Below are positions 17,986-27,436 of a stretch of 37,708 nucleotides of DNA, in pieces. The notes beneath the pieces were generated by a model, which saw only the letters and a list, made by a program, of their open reading frames with translations, was not told the DNA's origin and did not search any database. Positions within the stretch are counted from its first letter, which is position 1; every line of letters begins with the position of its first letter. The DNA is from Deltaproteobacteria bacterium (GTDB lineage: Bacteria; Bdellovibrionota_C; UBA2361; OMII01): positions 1 through 37,708 of the forward strand of contig CANIHJ010000011.1 in NCBI GenBank assembly GCA_947467385.1, written 5' to 3'. Position numbers and translations under genes: made by a program.

Positions 17986-19026
17986 CTAGCTGGCAAACGC
18001 CTGCTTTCGCAAGCGGCGCAGCCGCGAAACAATCCTGCGGGCAAAGTCCCTGAGGCGCAGCACCACAGGGTGCCTCCGGGCTTCGGCCAGCGCCTTGCCG
18101 AGGGCAGCCTGATCCTCGCCGGTGAAGGCTGAGCCCTTAAGCGAATGCTTTTGCGCGAATTGGCGTGCCTCGTCGTTGAGGTTGAAGCCTGCTGTCGCAG
18201 CGAGAGTATCGTTTGATGCCCGGAACCGCTCCACAATTCGGGCGAAGAGCTGCTCGTCGAACAGCGACTCTCCACGGTCGTGAAGCGAGGTGCGGGCGGC
18301 GCGAATGAAGGCGTGACGGCTGAGGTCGGTACCAATTTCACCGCGGTTTCTCATGGCCAGAGCGATCGTGCACTTCCGACCCAGAGACTCGTTGGTGTGA
18401 ATGTTTCGCGCCTGTAGGAAGTCGATGTCGCACATCGCGCAGAAGCGGCTGACGAGCTCCCCTGAGCGGGCCAAGTCGCCGAAGCTGGCGAACCGAAACT
18501 GTAGGTTGGGATGAGCAGCACCGTAGTACCCAGGCAGGTGCACGTACTCCAAGTGAGCTCCGCGCGTGTTGTAATCGATGAAATCCTCGAAGGAGCCGCC
18601 TGAAGCCGTTTGCTCCCAAAGAACCTGGAACTTGTAGCCGGACTCGAGCAGGGGACCCTGGTGTCGCACCACGCATATCACAAGCACTTCGCTGAAGAGG
18701 CCCAGAAGCTGCGAAAGTGAGGAGGACGGGATCTCTGGGCTGTTGATAAACTCCTCGGAGCTGATGAGAACGGTGTGGCATCCGCTGGCGGCTATCTCCT
18801 GCTTGAGGTCCGCCAGCAGCGTCTCTAGCGGCGCAACCTCAGAAAATCCTGGCACTCCGCTCTTGCGTAGAGAGTTGACGTAACAGTGGTGGGCAACGGT
18901 GTCGAGCCCGGCTTTGGGGTAGAGGATACCGTTCTTGAGGAGCTCGTCGAAGGATGAGGAGAGCGCCGCCTGGATCGATGTGGATCCGGTTCGGTGCCCG
19001 CCGATGTGAAGGATTAGTTTCGTCAT
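17986..19026 (-). CDS. Sulfotransferase-like P-loop protein
   Basis: At 346 residues from the ATG at 19026, this start is chosen because AGGGG sits 4 nt upstream and the chain then opens directly with the phosphosulfate-binding loop: LILHIGGHRTGSTSIQAAL. An upstream in-frame ATG (19053) would add nine residues without a ribosome site. GGHRTGSTS resembles the 5'-PSB loop of PAPS-dependent sulfotransferases, and VLVICVVRHQGPLLESGYKF (~119-138) resembles the 3'-phosphate-binding region. The C-terminus is basic (RRIVSRLRRLRKQAFAS). It probably sulfates a glycan or lipid made with the neighbouring RgpF- and WbsX-like proteins, 127 bp upstream on the same strand. The exact substrate is unknown, and a kinase-like P-loop protein is the alternative. 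Confidence 0.72.
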   Translation of the reverse strand: MTKLILHIGGHRTGSTSIQAALSSSFDELLKNGILYPKAGLDTVAHHCYVNSLRKSGVPGFSEVAPLETLLADLKQEIAASGCHTVLISSEEFINSPEIPSSSLSQLLGLFSEVLVICVVRHQGPLLESGYKFQVLWEQTASGGSFEDFIDYNTRGAHLEYVHLPGYYGAAHPNLQFRFASFGDLARSGELVSRFCAMCDIDFLQARNIHTNESLGRKCTIALAMRNRGEIGTDLSRHAFIRAARTSLHDRGESLFDEQLFARIVERFRASNDTLAATAGFNLNDEARQFAQKHSLKGSAFTGEDQAALGKALAEARRHPVVLRLRDFARRIVSRLRRLRKQAFAS

Positions 19027-19153
19027 GCGTCCCCTGGCAACAGGCAGGATCATCGCTTAAGAACAGGCAGGATTCAAGGCGAGGTTGAAAATCATTTCGC
19101 AGTAGCGGTCGTAACTTAGGGGCGGCAGGGCCGACAAGATGTGCGGTGAGTTC

Positions 19154-20848
19154 CTAGAGAACAGGAACGCCGTGATTCGAGGCATCGACCGCATACACGT
19201 CGCTACCGAGGAGCTGCTCTGAGGTGACAGCAAACCCAGCGTGCCTCGTGATCTGCGTGAACACCCGCTCTATGGCATGTGCAGTGGTGCCGTCTTGCAG
19301 GCCGGCTTCCGGCTCAAAATCGAGAAGCTCTCCTGGGATGGCGCGCAGCGGCTCAAGAGCGGCAGGACTGAACCAGAACATCGAGCCAGCAAAAAATGCC
19401 AATGCCCGCAGCTGATCTGCATCCGCTACTCCGACCGCGTTGAGAATTGCAGAGACCTTCTTGCGGTTTGCGCCCCAGAACTTTGGGTTGGTAAGGAAGT
19501 ATGAGTGCGGGCCGATCAGGCCTACCGAATTGCTGCGAAGGAGGGCGATGCAGCGCCGCACTGTGAGAGCGTTGCCGCATAGGCCAGCGAAAAGAGACTG
19601 CCGCCACGAGTCACCGTTGGGGCTATAGAGGCTCTTCTTGAGGTGGAGCTTCAGGACAGCGTTGTATGGGCTTAACAGGCCCTTGCGAAGCAGTGACAAG
19701 AAAGGCCCGATGTCCCGGCCTCGGTTCTCGCATACTGCGATAGTAAGGTTGGCAGCGTAGGGACCGAGGATGTCGAGCAGAAGGGGCACGTCCGCCTCAT
19801 GCGGTGTCGTAACGATGAGGTCAAACGGCTCCGTAATGTGCTTAAGGAGCTTGCACAGGTCCTGAAGCGGCTCAAGGTAGTAGGCATGCACGACGACGGC
19901 GATGTCTGGCTTGCACGGTCTCGTTCCCTCAACGGTGATAACCTTAGTCCACGGCAGTGGCATGCGCTGGGGAGCTGGGCCCTGAAGAAGCGGAACTCCG
20001 GCTGGGACAAAAGGCTTGATGCGGCTGAGGTAGGCCTCAACGAGGGGGCGAGATTCGGCGCTTATGGCATCACGCACCCATGACGTATCGATCCTGTGCG
20101 GATTATCCTTCAGGAGCTCCGTCTTTATTACTCCGCAGCGTCCCGCCAGGGCCGGGGCGGCAAAGTGCACTGGGTTGCTGATCGCCCAGCGGCCGAACAG
20201 GGTGAAGCCGAGCGCCTCTACGAATGAGCGAGTCGCCCAGGCAGAGCGAATTGCGGCTGCGCAGGCCGAGCAGTACTCGCCGAAGCCTAGCCGCAGGACA
20301 GAGGCAACAGACACCTTATTGAGGGCCGCGTGGCGCGAAAGTCCGACTTCGTAGGTATGAATAAGGTCAAACTTGGTGCTCGTGGGAGCAATCGAACTGA
20401 CGAAACTCGGGAACCATGCGCTCTCGAGGACCTGCCTCGGGATGAAGAGAAGATACGACTGAAGATGTCGCTCCATCATGTAAGACTTCGTGAAGCCCTG
20501 AATTTGGTTGGGCGAGCTTCGCTGAACCATTTCTTCCAAAGCCGCGATGAATCGCGCCTTGCTTGCCAGGAGGAAGCTGGAATTAGCGATAAAGACCCCG
20601 TCGAAGGGCCCCGCTTCTCGGAGCGCATCGAGGCCGACGCGGTAGCTGTAAAAGTCGTAGCCGATGTTTGGCCTGCGGATCACCGTGACGCGGGAGTCGT
20701 TGGCCAGGCAATCCGGAGGCAGCTCGCTCGTTGTAACGAGGACGAGGCGATCAACGACAGAGAGAAGCCCATCGAGCACCTCTCTAAAGGTCGCATCGAG
20801 CTGGTTATGCGGATCAAAGTGGGCGACAACGGCAGCGAAGGTGGGCAT
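19154..20848 (-). CDS. RgpF-like (rhamnan synthesis F family) glycosyltransferase, two lobes
   Basis: At 564 residues, the C-terminal half (~313-560) is a recognisable rhamnan-synthesis F domain: DIAVVVHAYYLEPLQDLCK, FDLIVTTPHE, ENRGRDIGPFLSLL (374-387), VLKLHLKKS and GPHSYF. The N-terminal half (~1-290) repeats the layout in diverged form: AAVVAHFDPHNQLDATF, RLVLVTTSELP, and NIGYDFYSYRVGL (61-73) in place of NRGRDIGPFLSLL. Two tandem catalytic-type units may make one sugar linkage each, or one may be structural. RgpF family enzymes build rhamnose-containing polysaccharides in the cytoplasm. A good ribosome site (AGGG) lies in the last codons of the upstream WbsX-like gene, which stops 2 nt before this ATG, so the two are translationally coupled. 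Confidence 0.82.
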   Translation of the reverse strand: MPTFAAVVAHFDPHNQLDATFREVLDGLLSVVDRLVLVTTSELPPDCLANDSRVTVIRRPNIGYDFYSYRVGLDALREAGPFDGVFIANSSFLLASKARFIAALEEMVQRSSPNQIQGFTKSYMMERHLQSYLLFIPRQVLESAWFPSFVSSIAPTSTKFDLIHTYEVGLSRHAALNKVSVASVLRLGFGEYCSACAAAIRSAWATRSFVEALGFTLFGRWAISNPVHFAAPALAGRCGVIKTELLKDNPHRIDTSWVRDAISAESRPLVEAYLSRIKPFVPAGVPLLQGPAPQRMPLPWTKVITVEGTRPCKPDIAVVVHAYYLEPLQDLCKLLKHITEPFDLIVTTPHEADVPLLLDILGPYAANLTIAVCENRGRDIGPFLSLLRKGLLSPYNAVLKLHLKKSLYSPNGDSWRQSLFAGLCGNALTVRRCIALLRSNSVGLIGPHSYFLTNPKFWGANRKKVSAILNAVGVADADQLRALAFFAGSMFWFSPAALEPLRAIPGELLDFEPEAGLQDGTTAHAIERVFTQITRHAGFAVTSEQLLGSDVYAVDASNHGVPVL

Positions 20849-20850
20849 AG

Positions 20851-22260
20851 CTACCCTCCGACGGCGCGAACGAATCGGTATAGAGAGCGGGCAGGCCGGT
20901 GGATAAACCAGAATGGCCTGAGCCAGCCCGAGATCTTATGGGCCAGCTTAGTGCGGCCCCGGTAGCGCGCAATAGAAATTGCCTCGAGCGCGGAGCCGTC
21001 AGTCGCCTCGGCCCGTAGGTCCTGCTCAAGCTGCTCACGAGCCTGCGCCAAGGAAGAAGCTGGGGCGATAGCGCCAACCCAGGACGAGCGGGCTGTCTCT
21101 TCAATGTAGCTTAAGCCGTCCCGAACATCGGGCTCGAGGTGGCATCCCTCCCCCCACTCGTTCCATGCATTGATGAAAACGAAGGGGTCGCTGCAGTTGG
21201 GGCGGCTCAGGCGGGTCCAGGCGCGCAGGTACCGAAGCCAGGCCCCGAAGAGGCTTGGCTCGTTGTTGATGACAATAAGGGGGGTGTCTTGGCGCCGGGC
21301 TGTGTTGTCCCAGCCCGGCATGATCCCGCGGTAGAGGGTGTACGGCGGCGACTCTCTCGCGGCGCTCTGGGCTATCACCTTGCGGTAATCGATGAGCGAG
21401 CCCTTAAAGCGAGGATTAGCGATCTTTGGGGGGCGGGACGGAACGTTCTCGCCGTAGTTGAACTTGTGGGGAGGGAACTCGACAAGCGCATCGGCCCCGA
21501 ACTCGACAGGACTCTCAACGTCGTAGAAGTCAACGACTGCTACGTGCAGGCCCGGGAGGCCCGCCCGCTGGGCAGCCGCACGCCATGCGCGTATGGCGTC
21601 CGCAGGGTTCGGCACTTGCTTAATGCGATAGACAAGGAAGAGTGGCTTTCCGTCGACGCGGATATAGCGAGGATCCCGAAAGGCTGGGAGGAGGGATTCT
21701 ATGAGCTTCTCGTTGTCACTCGATTCGTAGCGCTGCTCAAGGAGAACGGACTTTTCGTCACCTTGCCATGTGCGAGTCCAGTTTTCATTTGCCCAGCATA
21801 CACAGAAGGGGAGGTCGATGTCCGACGCGAGGAAGTTGTTGACGGGGGTCTCCAGTATTCGCCGCCCGCTAAACCAGTAGTGGTAGAAGCAGAAGGCATG
21901 AACGCCGGCGACGCGGGCAAGCTCAACCTGCTCCCGCATGACCGACACAGAGCTCAGGTCATAAAAACCGAGCTCGCGCGGCACGTGCGGCTGGTGATGG
22001 CCCTCAAAGTTGGGCTTTGCCTGCGCAACGTTTGTCCACTCGGTAAAGCCCGGCCCCCACCACGATGAATTTTCGGGTATGCGGTGGAACTGGGGCAGGT
22101 AGAAGGCTATCAGCTTCGACGGATCCTCTGAGCGGCGCTGCCCAGAGGGGTGTTGGGCAAGGCTTCCTGAGAGCACTCTGTACGAGAGAGGTTGTTTTTC
22201 CATACCTGCCGAGGAGTTGGCCGAGCCGCCGCATAGCTGCCCGAACAGTGCGTTCACCAC
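20851..22260 (-). CDS. WbsX-like glycan biosynthesis protein
   Basis: The 469-residue open frame carries the WbsX (Glyco_WbsX) signatures: LIAFYLPQFHRIPENSSWWG (50-69), FTEWTNVAQA, FCFYHYWFSGRRILE (123-137), CVCWANENWTRTWQG (153-167), PHKFNYGENVPSRPP and FINAWNEWGEGCHLEPD. WbsX proteins occur in O-antigen and related polysaccharide clusters and have a glycoside-hydrolase-like fold; the precise reaction is uncertain. The start is uncertain: GTG codons at 22260/22257 have no ribosome site, and the ATG at 22203 (MEKQPLSY) has only a close AGG. It is followed 2 nt later by the RgpF-like gene and preceded, 68 bp away on the same strand, by glutamate dehydrogenase, so read-through from that gene is possible. 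Confidence 0.83.
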   Translation of the reverse strand: MVNALFGQLCGGSANSSAGMEKQPLSYRVLSGSLAQHPSGQRRSEDPSKLIAFYLPQFHRIPENSSWWGPGFTEWTNVAQAKPNFEGHHQPHVPRELGFYDLSSVSVMREQVELARVAGVHAFCFYHYWFSGRRILETPVNNFLASDIDLPFCVCWANENWTRTWQGDEKSVLLEQRYESSDNEKLIESLLPAFRDPRYIRVDGKPLFLVYRIKQVPNPADAIRAWRAAAQRAGLPGLHVAVVDFYDVESPVEFGADALVEFPPHKFNYGENVPSRPPKIANPRFKGSLIDYRKVIAQSAARESPPYTLYRGIMPGWDNTARRQDTPLIVINNEPSLFGAWLRYLRAWTRLSRPNCSDPFVFINAWNEWGEGCHLEPDVRDGLSYIEETARSSWVGAIAPASSLAQAREQLEQDLRAEATDGSALEAISIARYRGRTKLAHKISGWLRPFWFIHRPARSLYRFVRAVGG

Positions 22261-22328
22261 ACGGCACGGGCGAACAGGCGTATCCTACTGGGAGCAAAGG
22301 GGCGACGCAACTTCCACCCTGAGAAAAA

Positions 22329-25300
22329 TCAGACAGATAGCAAGCGAAGTTGACGGGAGATGACAGGAAGAACAGCAACTTGGAACGCCCGCTTGAGCCG
22401 CGCTCCCTCCTCAACATCCGACATGGTTGCCCGTACAGCGTCGAAGCCTGCTGATGATCGAAGGGTCTTTGCGACATCAGCACCCGAGACGGTCCCCTTC
22501 TTGAGAAGCTTGCCGGTGAGGAGCGACAGGTTGCGGCGAATGTCTTGGTACGAGGCCGCGACCAGCTCAGACTCCCACTTATTCGCTGACTCCACGATCT
22601 GCTCGTACTTAAAGAGGGTGTTTACTGCTAGCTCCTCCAGAACTTGGGAGTACACTGCAGCGACGACCGTAACGTCCTGGGAGAATTCCCTCGATGACCA
22701 TAGGACCTCAAGTACTGAGATCACTCGCCGGTACAGGGCAAGCTGAATGCTATCCTCGGCGCTTGCCCCCAGCCCTCGGTACTGCTCGACGCGGCGGTTG
22801 AATCGGGAGAGCTCTTGGCCGGTAAATACCTGCTGCGCATTTTTTGCCAGCGTATCGAAAGAGGCGGCATAGAGCTCAACCATCTCAACCAAAGAGAGCT
22901 GCGAGCCATGCGTATTGAGGAGCCATACGCTTGCCTCACGCAGGGCCGAGCCGACATCGAGCCAGAGTTCGGTGAATGCTGGGCACGACGCCACCGTGTC
23001 GAGGGCCCGTATCCGTTCCCGCAGGGCCTTCGCCCCAAGGGTGCTGTCGGCGGCGAGGATGCACTTAACTGCCGCGGGAACATGGGTGCCTCCTCCGGAA
23101 GTAATGCTGTGCACAAACGGGATGCCAACAACCGGGATAATCTCATTGACCACGCAGCTGGCGATGATGTCCGTCCGCAGCGGGTGCTGCAGCACGCTAT
23201 CCCGAAATCGCTCCGTCACCTGCGGCGGAAAGTACGAAATGAGAAAGGGCTCAAGGCTCTTGTCGGAGCACAGGCGCGAGGAGCGAATCTCCTCCTTAAC
23301 CCACATCTTGGTGGCAGCGCTGCACACGGCCAGCTCCGGGCGCGTAAGGCCAGCTTGCGAGTTGTTTCTTTCGTCGATCTCCTGCTCGTCGGGCAACGCA
23401 TCCCGGGTCCTGTCGAGGAATCCGAGCCGATTCATGTCGCGGATAAGATAGCGGTACTGCTCCATCGTGGTTTTGGATCGGATTGCCGAGATCGAGAGCA
23501 GGAGCGACTGATCTCTGTTCTGCTTGAGCACGGACTCAACCACCTGGGGCGCTATCTCCTTGAGCGCAGAATTGCGCTGCTCTGTTGTGAGCTTGCTGTG
23601 CTCAACGAGGGGCGAGAAGAGGAGCTTGAGGTTGACCTCGTGATCAGAGAGATCCACGCCGCCTGAGTTGTCGATTGCGTCGGTGTTGATCCTTCCGCCA
23701 CGCTGGGAAAACTCGATGCGGGCCTTCTGGGTGAAGCCGAGATTTCCGCCCTCGCCGACAACGCGCGCCCGTAGCTCGTCAGCATTGATGCGCACGGCGT
23801 CGTTGGTGCCGTCGTTGACGTCCGCCTGGGACTCGCTCCGGGCCTTGACGTAGGTACCTATGCCGCCGTTCCAGAGCAGCTCCACTGGAGCCCGCAGGAT
23901 ATGAGAGATAAGCGATTCCCCGTCGATCGTATTGGGGACATCCTGGCCAAGGCCGAGGGCAGCCCGAATCTCGGGGGTAAGCTGAATTTCCTTGTCGAAG
24001 CGGTTGAAGACGCCGCCTCCGGCTGAGATCAGGGCCGGGCTGTAGTCGGACCACTGCGTTCGCGGAGCGTTAAAAAGCCTGATGCGCTCTTCAAGGCTTC
24101 GGCGAAGATCCGGATTAGGGTCAATAAAGATGTGCTTGTGGTTAAAGGCGGCGACAAGCCTCATGCTCGCGCTGAGGATGAGCGCGTTGCCGAACACATC
24201 GCCGGACATGTCGCCGATGCCCACGACCGTGAAAGGCTTCCCGATGTAGTCAATTCCGAGGTCGCGGAAATGCCGCTCGACACATTCCCAGCCTCCTTTG
24301 GCGGTGATGCCGTATTTCTTGTGGTCATATCCAGCCGAGCCTCCCGAGGCGAATGCGTCTCCGAGCCAATACTTGAAGTCCCGCTGGGCGATCTCATTGG
24401 CCACATCGCTGAACGTGGCGGTTCCCTTGTCAGCCGCAACAACGAAGTAGGGGTCCGGCTCGTCGTACACCACGAGTCCAGCGGGATGCACCACCGCCTC
24501 GCCCTGCTTGTTGTCCGCCAAGGTGAGGAGGGCGGTAATGTACTCGCGGTAGCCATGCTCAACCGCCTTGGGCAGCGACTCTGCATCTTTCGGCGGGCTC
24601 TTGAGGATGAATCCGCCCTTGGCGCCGCTCGGCACGATGATGACGTTCTTAACGCGCTGGGTTTTCATGAGCCCGAGGACTTCGGACCGGAAGTCCTCAA
24701 GCCGCTCGCTCCAGCGGATTCCGCCGCGGGCAACTTTGGCGCTGCGAAGGTGGGTGCCCTCGATTCTTTGCGAGAAGACGAAGATCTCAAAGAGCGGCCG
24801 GGGATGGGGCATTATCTCGATGTTGCGCGGAGTAAGCTTGAGCGCGATAGCTGCCGGATTGTGGTAAAAGTTGGTCCGAATCGTGTTCTTGACGAGCGAG
24901 AGAATGGCGCGAAGGACCCGGTCGTGCGTAATGTCCGGAACGAACCGAAGGGCTTCAGCCATCAATGCCTCCTCCTCGGCTGAGCGGGCGCTCCTCTCCT
25001 CAATCGAGAGGCCAAGAGCCGGAGAGAATTTTAACTCAAACATTCGTATGAGGTGCAGGGCCACGTTAGGCGCCTGGGCAAGGGCTTTCCACATAGTGCG
25101 CTTCGTGGACATCTTCTGGACCTGCCAGAGCAGCGCACAATAGCAACGCAAGAGAGAAATCTGGCCGATGGAGACCGGGATGCGGCGCAAGAGAAGATTG
25201 AGGGGGTCGTTGACAGCGCGGTCAACGAGTATTTCGCTCAGGCCTGGATTCACCGCATCATGGAACTGCTCCTGGCTGAGGGGCTGGCCGTCGTAGGGCC

Positions 25301-27071
25301 GGGAGATGAGCTTGAGGATGTTGACGCGGCCGACCTGAAGGCGGCACGCATACGAGTGGGCGCGCAGCACCTCAATTCCGATATTCTCAAGGACGGCGAT
25401 CGCCTTGCTTATCGAGATCTCAATGCCCCGTGAGAAGATTGAGACGACTGGCAGGGCATTCGGCCGATCCCCGAGATAGAGAGCAGTCGTGACCGGCTTT
25501 TCGGCCGAGATAGAGGCGATATGGCGGGCGTCGAAGGCGGCCTCCTCCACTGAGGTGCCTGCCTGATAGTCTGTTGGGAAGTCTTCTGGGCGCCAATCAA
25601 CTTCGCCGGTTGCCGCCAGGTGCATCGCGAGCTTTTCTTCCCATGTCAGCGTGGCGAACGGAATCTGCGCATGGAGCGCATCCTGCGGAATAATGCCGGA
25701 GTGGTTCGGGGGAAGCGGCGTGCTCAGGTAAAGCCTGTACTGCCTGCGCTTGCTTGAGTCGAGGTGAATTTCGCTGGAGCCTCGCGCAGCCTCAAGGGCC
25801 TCCTCGATTCGGTCCTGGATTAACTGCTGGACCGATGCAGAGAACCGCTCCGGGGGCAAAACAACGAGGCTGAATGCGCGGCGCCGCAGCTCGTCCACAA
25901 ATGACAGCGTTCGCGTCTCCTCATGGCTGAAAACTCCCAGCGCGAGGCGAGTGATCAGCCTGAGCTGCTCAGTTGGGCACGCCAACGCCTCATCGGTTGG
26001 CATGTTGTCGACAACCTCCACGAGGTACTTGTAGTCGTGGGAATTCGGTATCGCTCCGTCGAGGGCAAGAAACGAGCTTACCTTGTGACGCAGGATTGGA
26101 ATGTCCTGCGCCTCATGAGTCCAGGCCTTTGAGGTGAGGTAGCCGACGACCGAGAAAACGTGACCTGGGCTTTTCGGAAGCCTGAGCATGATGTTGAGGA
26201 GGGTGGCGGGCCGGTGCACGGGCGAGGTGAGGCGAAGCTTTCGTATGGAGAGAGCCTGCCCCTTCGACACGAGAGCCTTAAGGTCTTCGGCCGACTCGCT
26301 CCGAAGCTGCTCCGTGAACCGGCCGGCCACTTTCCATGCGCCGAGCTGGTCGATGGAGAGCAGCTTTCCGCCCTCGTCCCACATGCTGGAGCCAACGAAG
26401 AAGAAGCTGCCGTCGTTGAGCCACGAGAGGAAAGCCTGGACTTCGGAAGACGACATCTCGCCGAACTCGGTGCGCATCGGGCTGGAGCTCAAAAGAAGCG
26501 AGGCATGGGAGACGCTTGACTCCATCGGATCAAAATCGAGCACCACTTGCTTGAGCGTCTGAAGCGTCTCCTGGAGCCGCGGAAGGAGCCTGGCCGTGTC
26601 CACCGCCCCGGAGTCGCCGAACTCAACATAAGACAAGGCGATAGCTCTCTCTTCCAGCGGTAGGATGGGATGGAGGAACGCGATAACGCTAGCTCCAGCG
26701 TCAGAGAGCCGCTCTGCGATCGAGCTGATGATGAAGGGACGATCGTCGGACGCAATGAAGAGGAAGGAGCGGTCGCCGCGCTGCTCAAGGTCGAGCGCTA
26801 TGCGGTCTGGAGACGATGGCAGGGAGCGCAGGACGCGGCAGCACGAGTTCGCAATGAATGCGACCTCTCCGGGTGTTTTGATCCTGATTATTTCGGGGGT
26901 CGCCCGGGCAAAGAGCTCATTCAGGAAGAACGCCACCAGACTCTCGGATGACGGAGCGCTAGGGTAGCGGAGTTTCTCAAGGGTTCGCCGGGCCTCGGGC
27001 TCGAGAAGATCTTCTACCTGCCGGACAAAAACGGCAGGAAACGCTTGGGCTGAGGAATCCGACATGTTCAT
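22329..27071 (-). CDS. gdhB: Large NAD-dependent glutamate dehydrogenase (GDH-180 type)
   Basis: At 1580 residues this is the usual length for this bacterial class (about 1600). It converts L-glutamate to 2-oxoglutarate and ammonia with NAD in the cytoplasm. The N-terminal third carries ACT-like regulatory segments (RSFLFIASDDRPFIISSIAE at 101-120). The catalytic part has ARGGIRWSERLEDFRSEVLG (781-800) and KNVIIVPSGAKGGFILK (808-824), with K818 the probable active-site lysine. The NAD-binding part includes GIGDMSGDVFGNALILS and the conserved INTDAIDNSGGVDLSDHEVN. An AAAGGA ribosome site lies 2 nt before the ATG at 27071 but 8 nt before the ATG at 27065, so the true start may be Met3. The enzyme is mostly catabolic, feeding glutamate carbon into the TCA cycle, consistent with the starvation theme of the nearby PrkA operon. 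Confidence 0.96.
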   Translation of the reverse strand: MNMSDSSAQAFPAVFVRQVEDLLEPEARRTLEKLRYPSAPSSESLVAFFLNELFARATPEIIRIKTPGEVAFIANSCCRVLRSLPSSPDRIALDLEQRGDRSFLFIASDDRPFIISSIAERLSDAGASVIAFLHPILPLEERAIALSYVEFGDSGAVDTARLLPRLQETLQTLKQVVLDFDPMESSVSHASLLLSSSPMRTEFGEMSSSEVQAFLSWLNDGSFFFVGSSMWDEGGKLLSIDQLGAWKVAGRFTEQLRSESAEDLKALVSKGQALSIRKLRLTSPVHRPATLLNIMLRLPKSPGHVFSVVGYLTSKAWTHEAQDIPILRHKVSSFLALDGAIPNSHDYKYLVEVVDNMPTDEALACPTEQLRLITRLALGVFSHEETRTLSFVDELRRRAFSLVVLPPERFSASVQQLIQDRIEEALEAARGSSEIHLDSSKRRQYRLYLSTPLPPNHSGIIPQDALHAQIPFATLTWEEKLAMHLAATGEVDWRPEDFPTDYQAGTSVEEAAFDARHIASISAEKPVTTALYLGDRPNALPVVSIFSRGIEISISKAIAVLENIGIEVLRAHSYACRLQVGRVNILKLISRPYDGQPLSQEQFHDAVNPGLSEILVDRAVNDPLNLLLRRIPVSIGQISLLRCYCALLWQVQKMSTKRTMWKALAQAPNVALHLIRMFELKFSPALGLSIEERSARSAEEEALMAEALRFVPDITHDRVLRAILSLVKNTIRTNFYHNPAAIALKLTPRNIEIMPHPRPLFEIFVFSQRIEGTHLRSAKVARGGIRWSERLEDFRSEVLGLMKTQRVKNVIIVPSGAKGGFILKSPPKDAESLPKAVEHGYREYITALLTLADNKQGEAVVHPAGLVVYDEPDPYFVVAADKGTATFSDVANEIAQRDFKYWLGDAFASGGSAGYDHKKYGITAKGGWECVERHFRDLGIDYIGKPFTVVGIGDMSGDVFGNALILSASMRLVAAFNHKHIFIDPNPDLRRSLEERIRLFNAPRTQWSDYSPALISAGGGVFNRFDKEIQLTPEIRAALGLGQDVPNTIDGESLISHILRAPVELLWNGGIGTYVKARSESQADVNDGTNDAVRINADELRARVVGEGGNLGFTQKARIEFSQRGGRINTDAIDNSGGVDLSDHEVNLKLLFSPLVEHSKLTTEQRNSALKEIAPQVVESVLKQNRDQSLLLSISAIRSKTTMEQYRYLIRDMNRLGFLDRTRDALPDEQEIDERNNSQAGLTRPELAVCSAATKMWVKEEIRSSRLCSDKSLEPFLISYFPPQVTERFRDSVLQHPLRTDIIASCVVNEIIPVVGIPFVHSITSGGGTHVPAAVKCILAADSTLGAKALRERIRALDTVASCPAFTELWLDVGSALREASVWLLNTHGSQLSLVEMVELYAASFDTLAKNAQQVFTGQELSRFNRRVEQYRGLGASAEDSIQLALYRRVISVLEVLWSSREFSQDVTVVAAVYSQVLEELAVNTLFKYEQIVESANKWESELVAASYQDIRRNLSLLTGKLLKKGTVSGADVAKTLRSSAGFDAVRATMSDVEEGARLKRAFQVAVLPVISRQLRLLSV

Positions 27072-27436
27072 GTTCCTTTGGATGGCCGATGTGTGCCGGG
27101 GGGAGGTGCAGCTTCCGTCTGCGAATGACGTTAGCGAGCAGAAGTAAGAGCTCGTCAGCGCGACCTAATCTTTTGGCCTATCCCCCCGACGGCGATCGGA
27201 CCCAAGCCCTGAGTATACCTCTATATTGGGGACGCGACACCGAAGATAAAAACAGGGACGGAGGCTGGCGAAGCGAATAAAGCGTAAACAATATCAACAC
27301 TTTGTGTCTTTGGGCGAGTAGTTGCAGTTTAAACCGTCGGTTTATAATTTAGCGCCGTGTCGTTTAGGCTATCCCGGGGTGACCGATAAATCTCTTGAAG
27401 GGTGGTAGTTAACAAACCTTCAATAGAGGTTGATCC
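27072..27436. other. Divergent intergenic region between glutamate dehydrogenase and the small unknown gene
   Basis: About 365 bp separate two outward-facing genes. The right part holds the promoter/palindrome at 27322-27348. The left part should hold the glutamate dehydrogenase promoter on the minus strand, but I could not fix one. Composition becomes A/T-richer around 27245-27350, as expected for a promoter region. Confidence 0.6.
27322..27348 (+). promoter_or_regulatory. Promoter with perfect palindromic operator between -35 and -10
   Basis: A consensus -10 TATAAT (27343-27348) is preceded, after 15 bp, by TTGCAG (27322-27327), a tolerable -35. The spacer is almost wholly the perfect palindrome TAAACCG-T-CGGTTTA (27330-27344, 7-bp arms), which overlaps the first two bases of the -10. 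Binding of a regulator there would occlude RNA polymerase. The next gene downstream starts at 27437 after a ~80-nt leader. The half-site CGGTTTA recurs at 28012-28018, upstream of oleA. Confidence 0.6.

Noticed and set aside
21139-22068. 309-codon plus-strand frame opposite the WbsX-like gene
   Set aside because: It is the antisense shadow of a gene with clear WbsX motifs, and its sequence shows no family features.
22815-24983. Two plus-strand frames of 283 codons each opposite glutamate dehydrogenase
   Set aside because: Shadow frames of a highly conserved gene; no start signals or recognisable domains.
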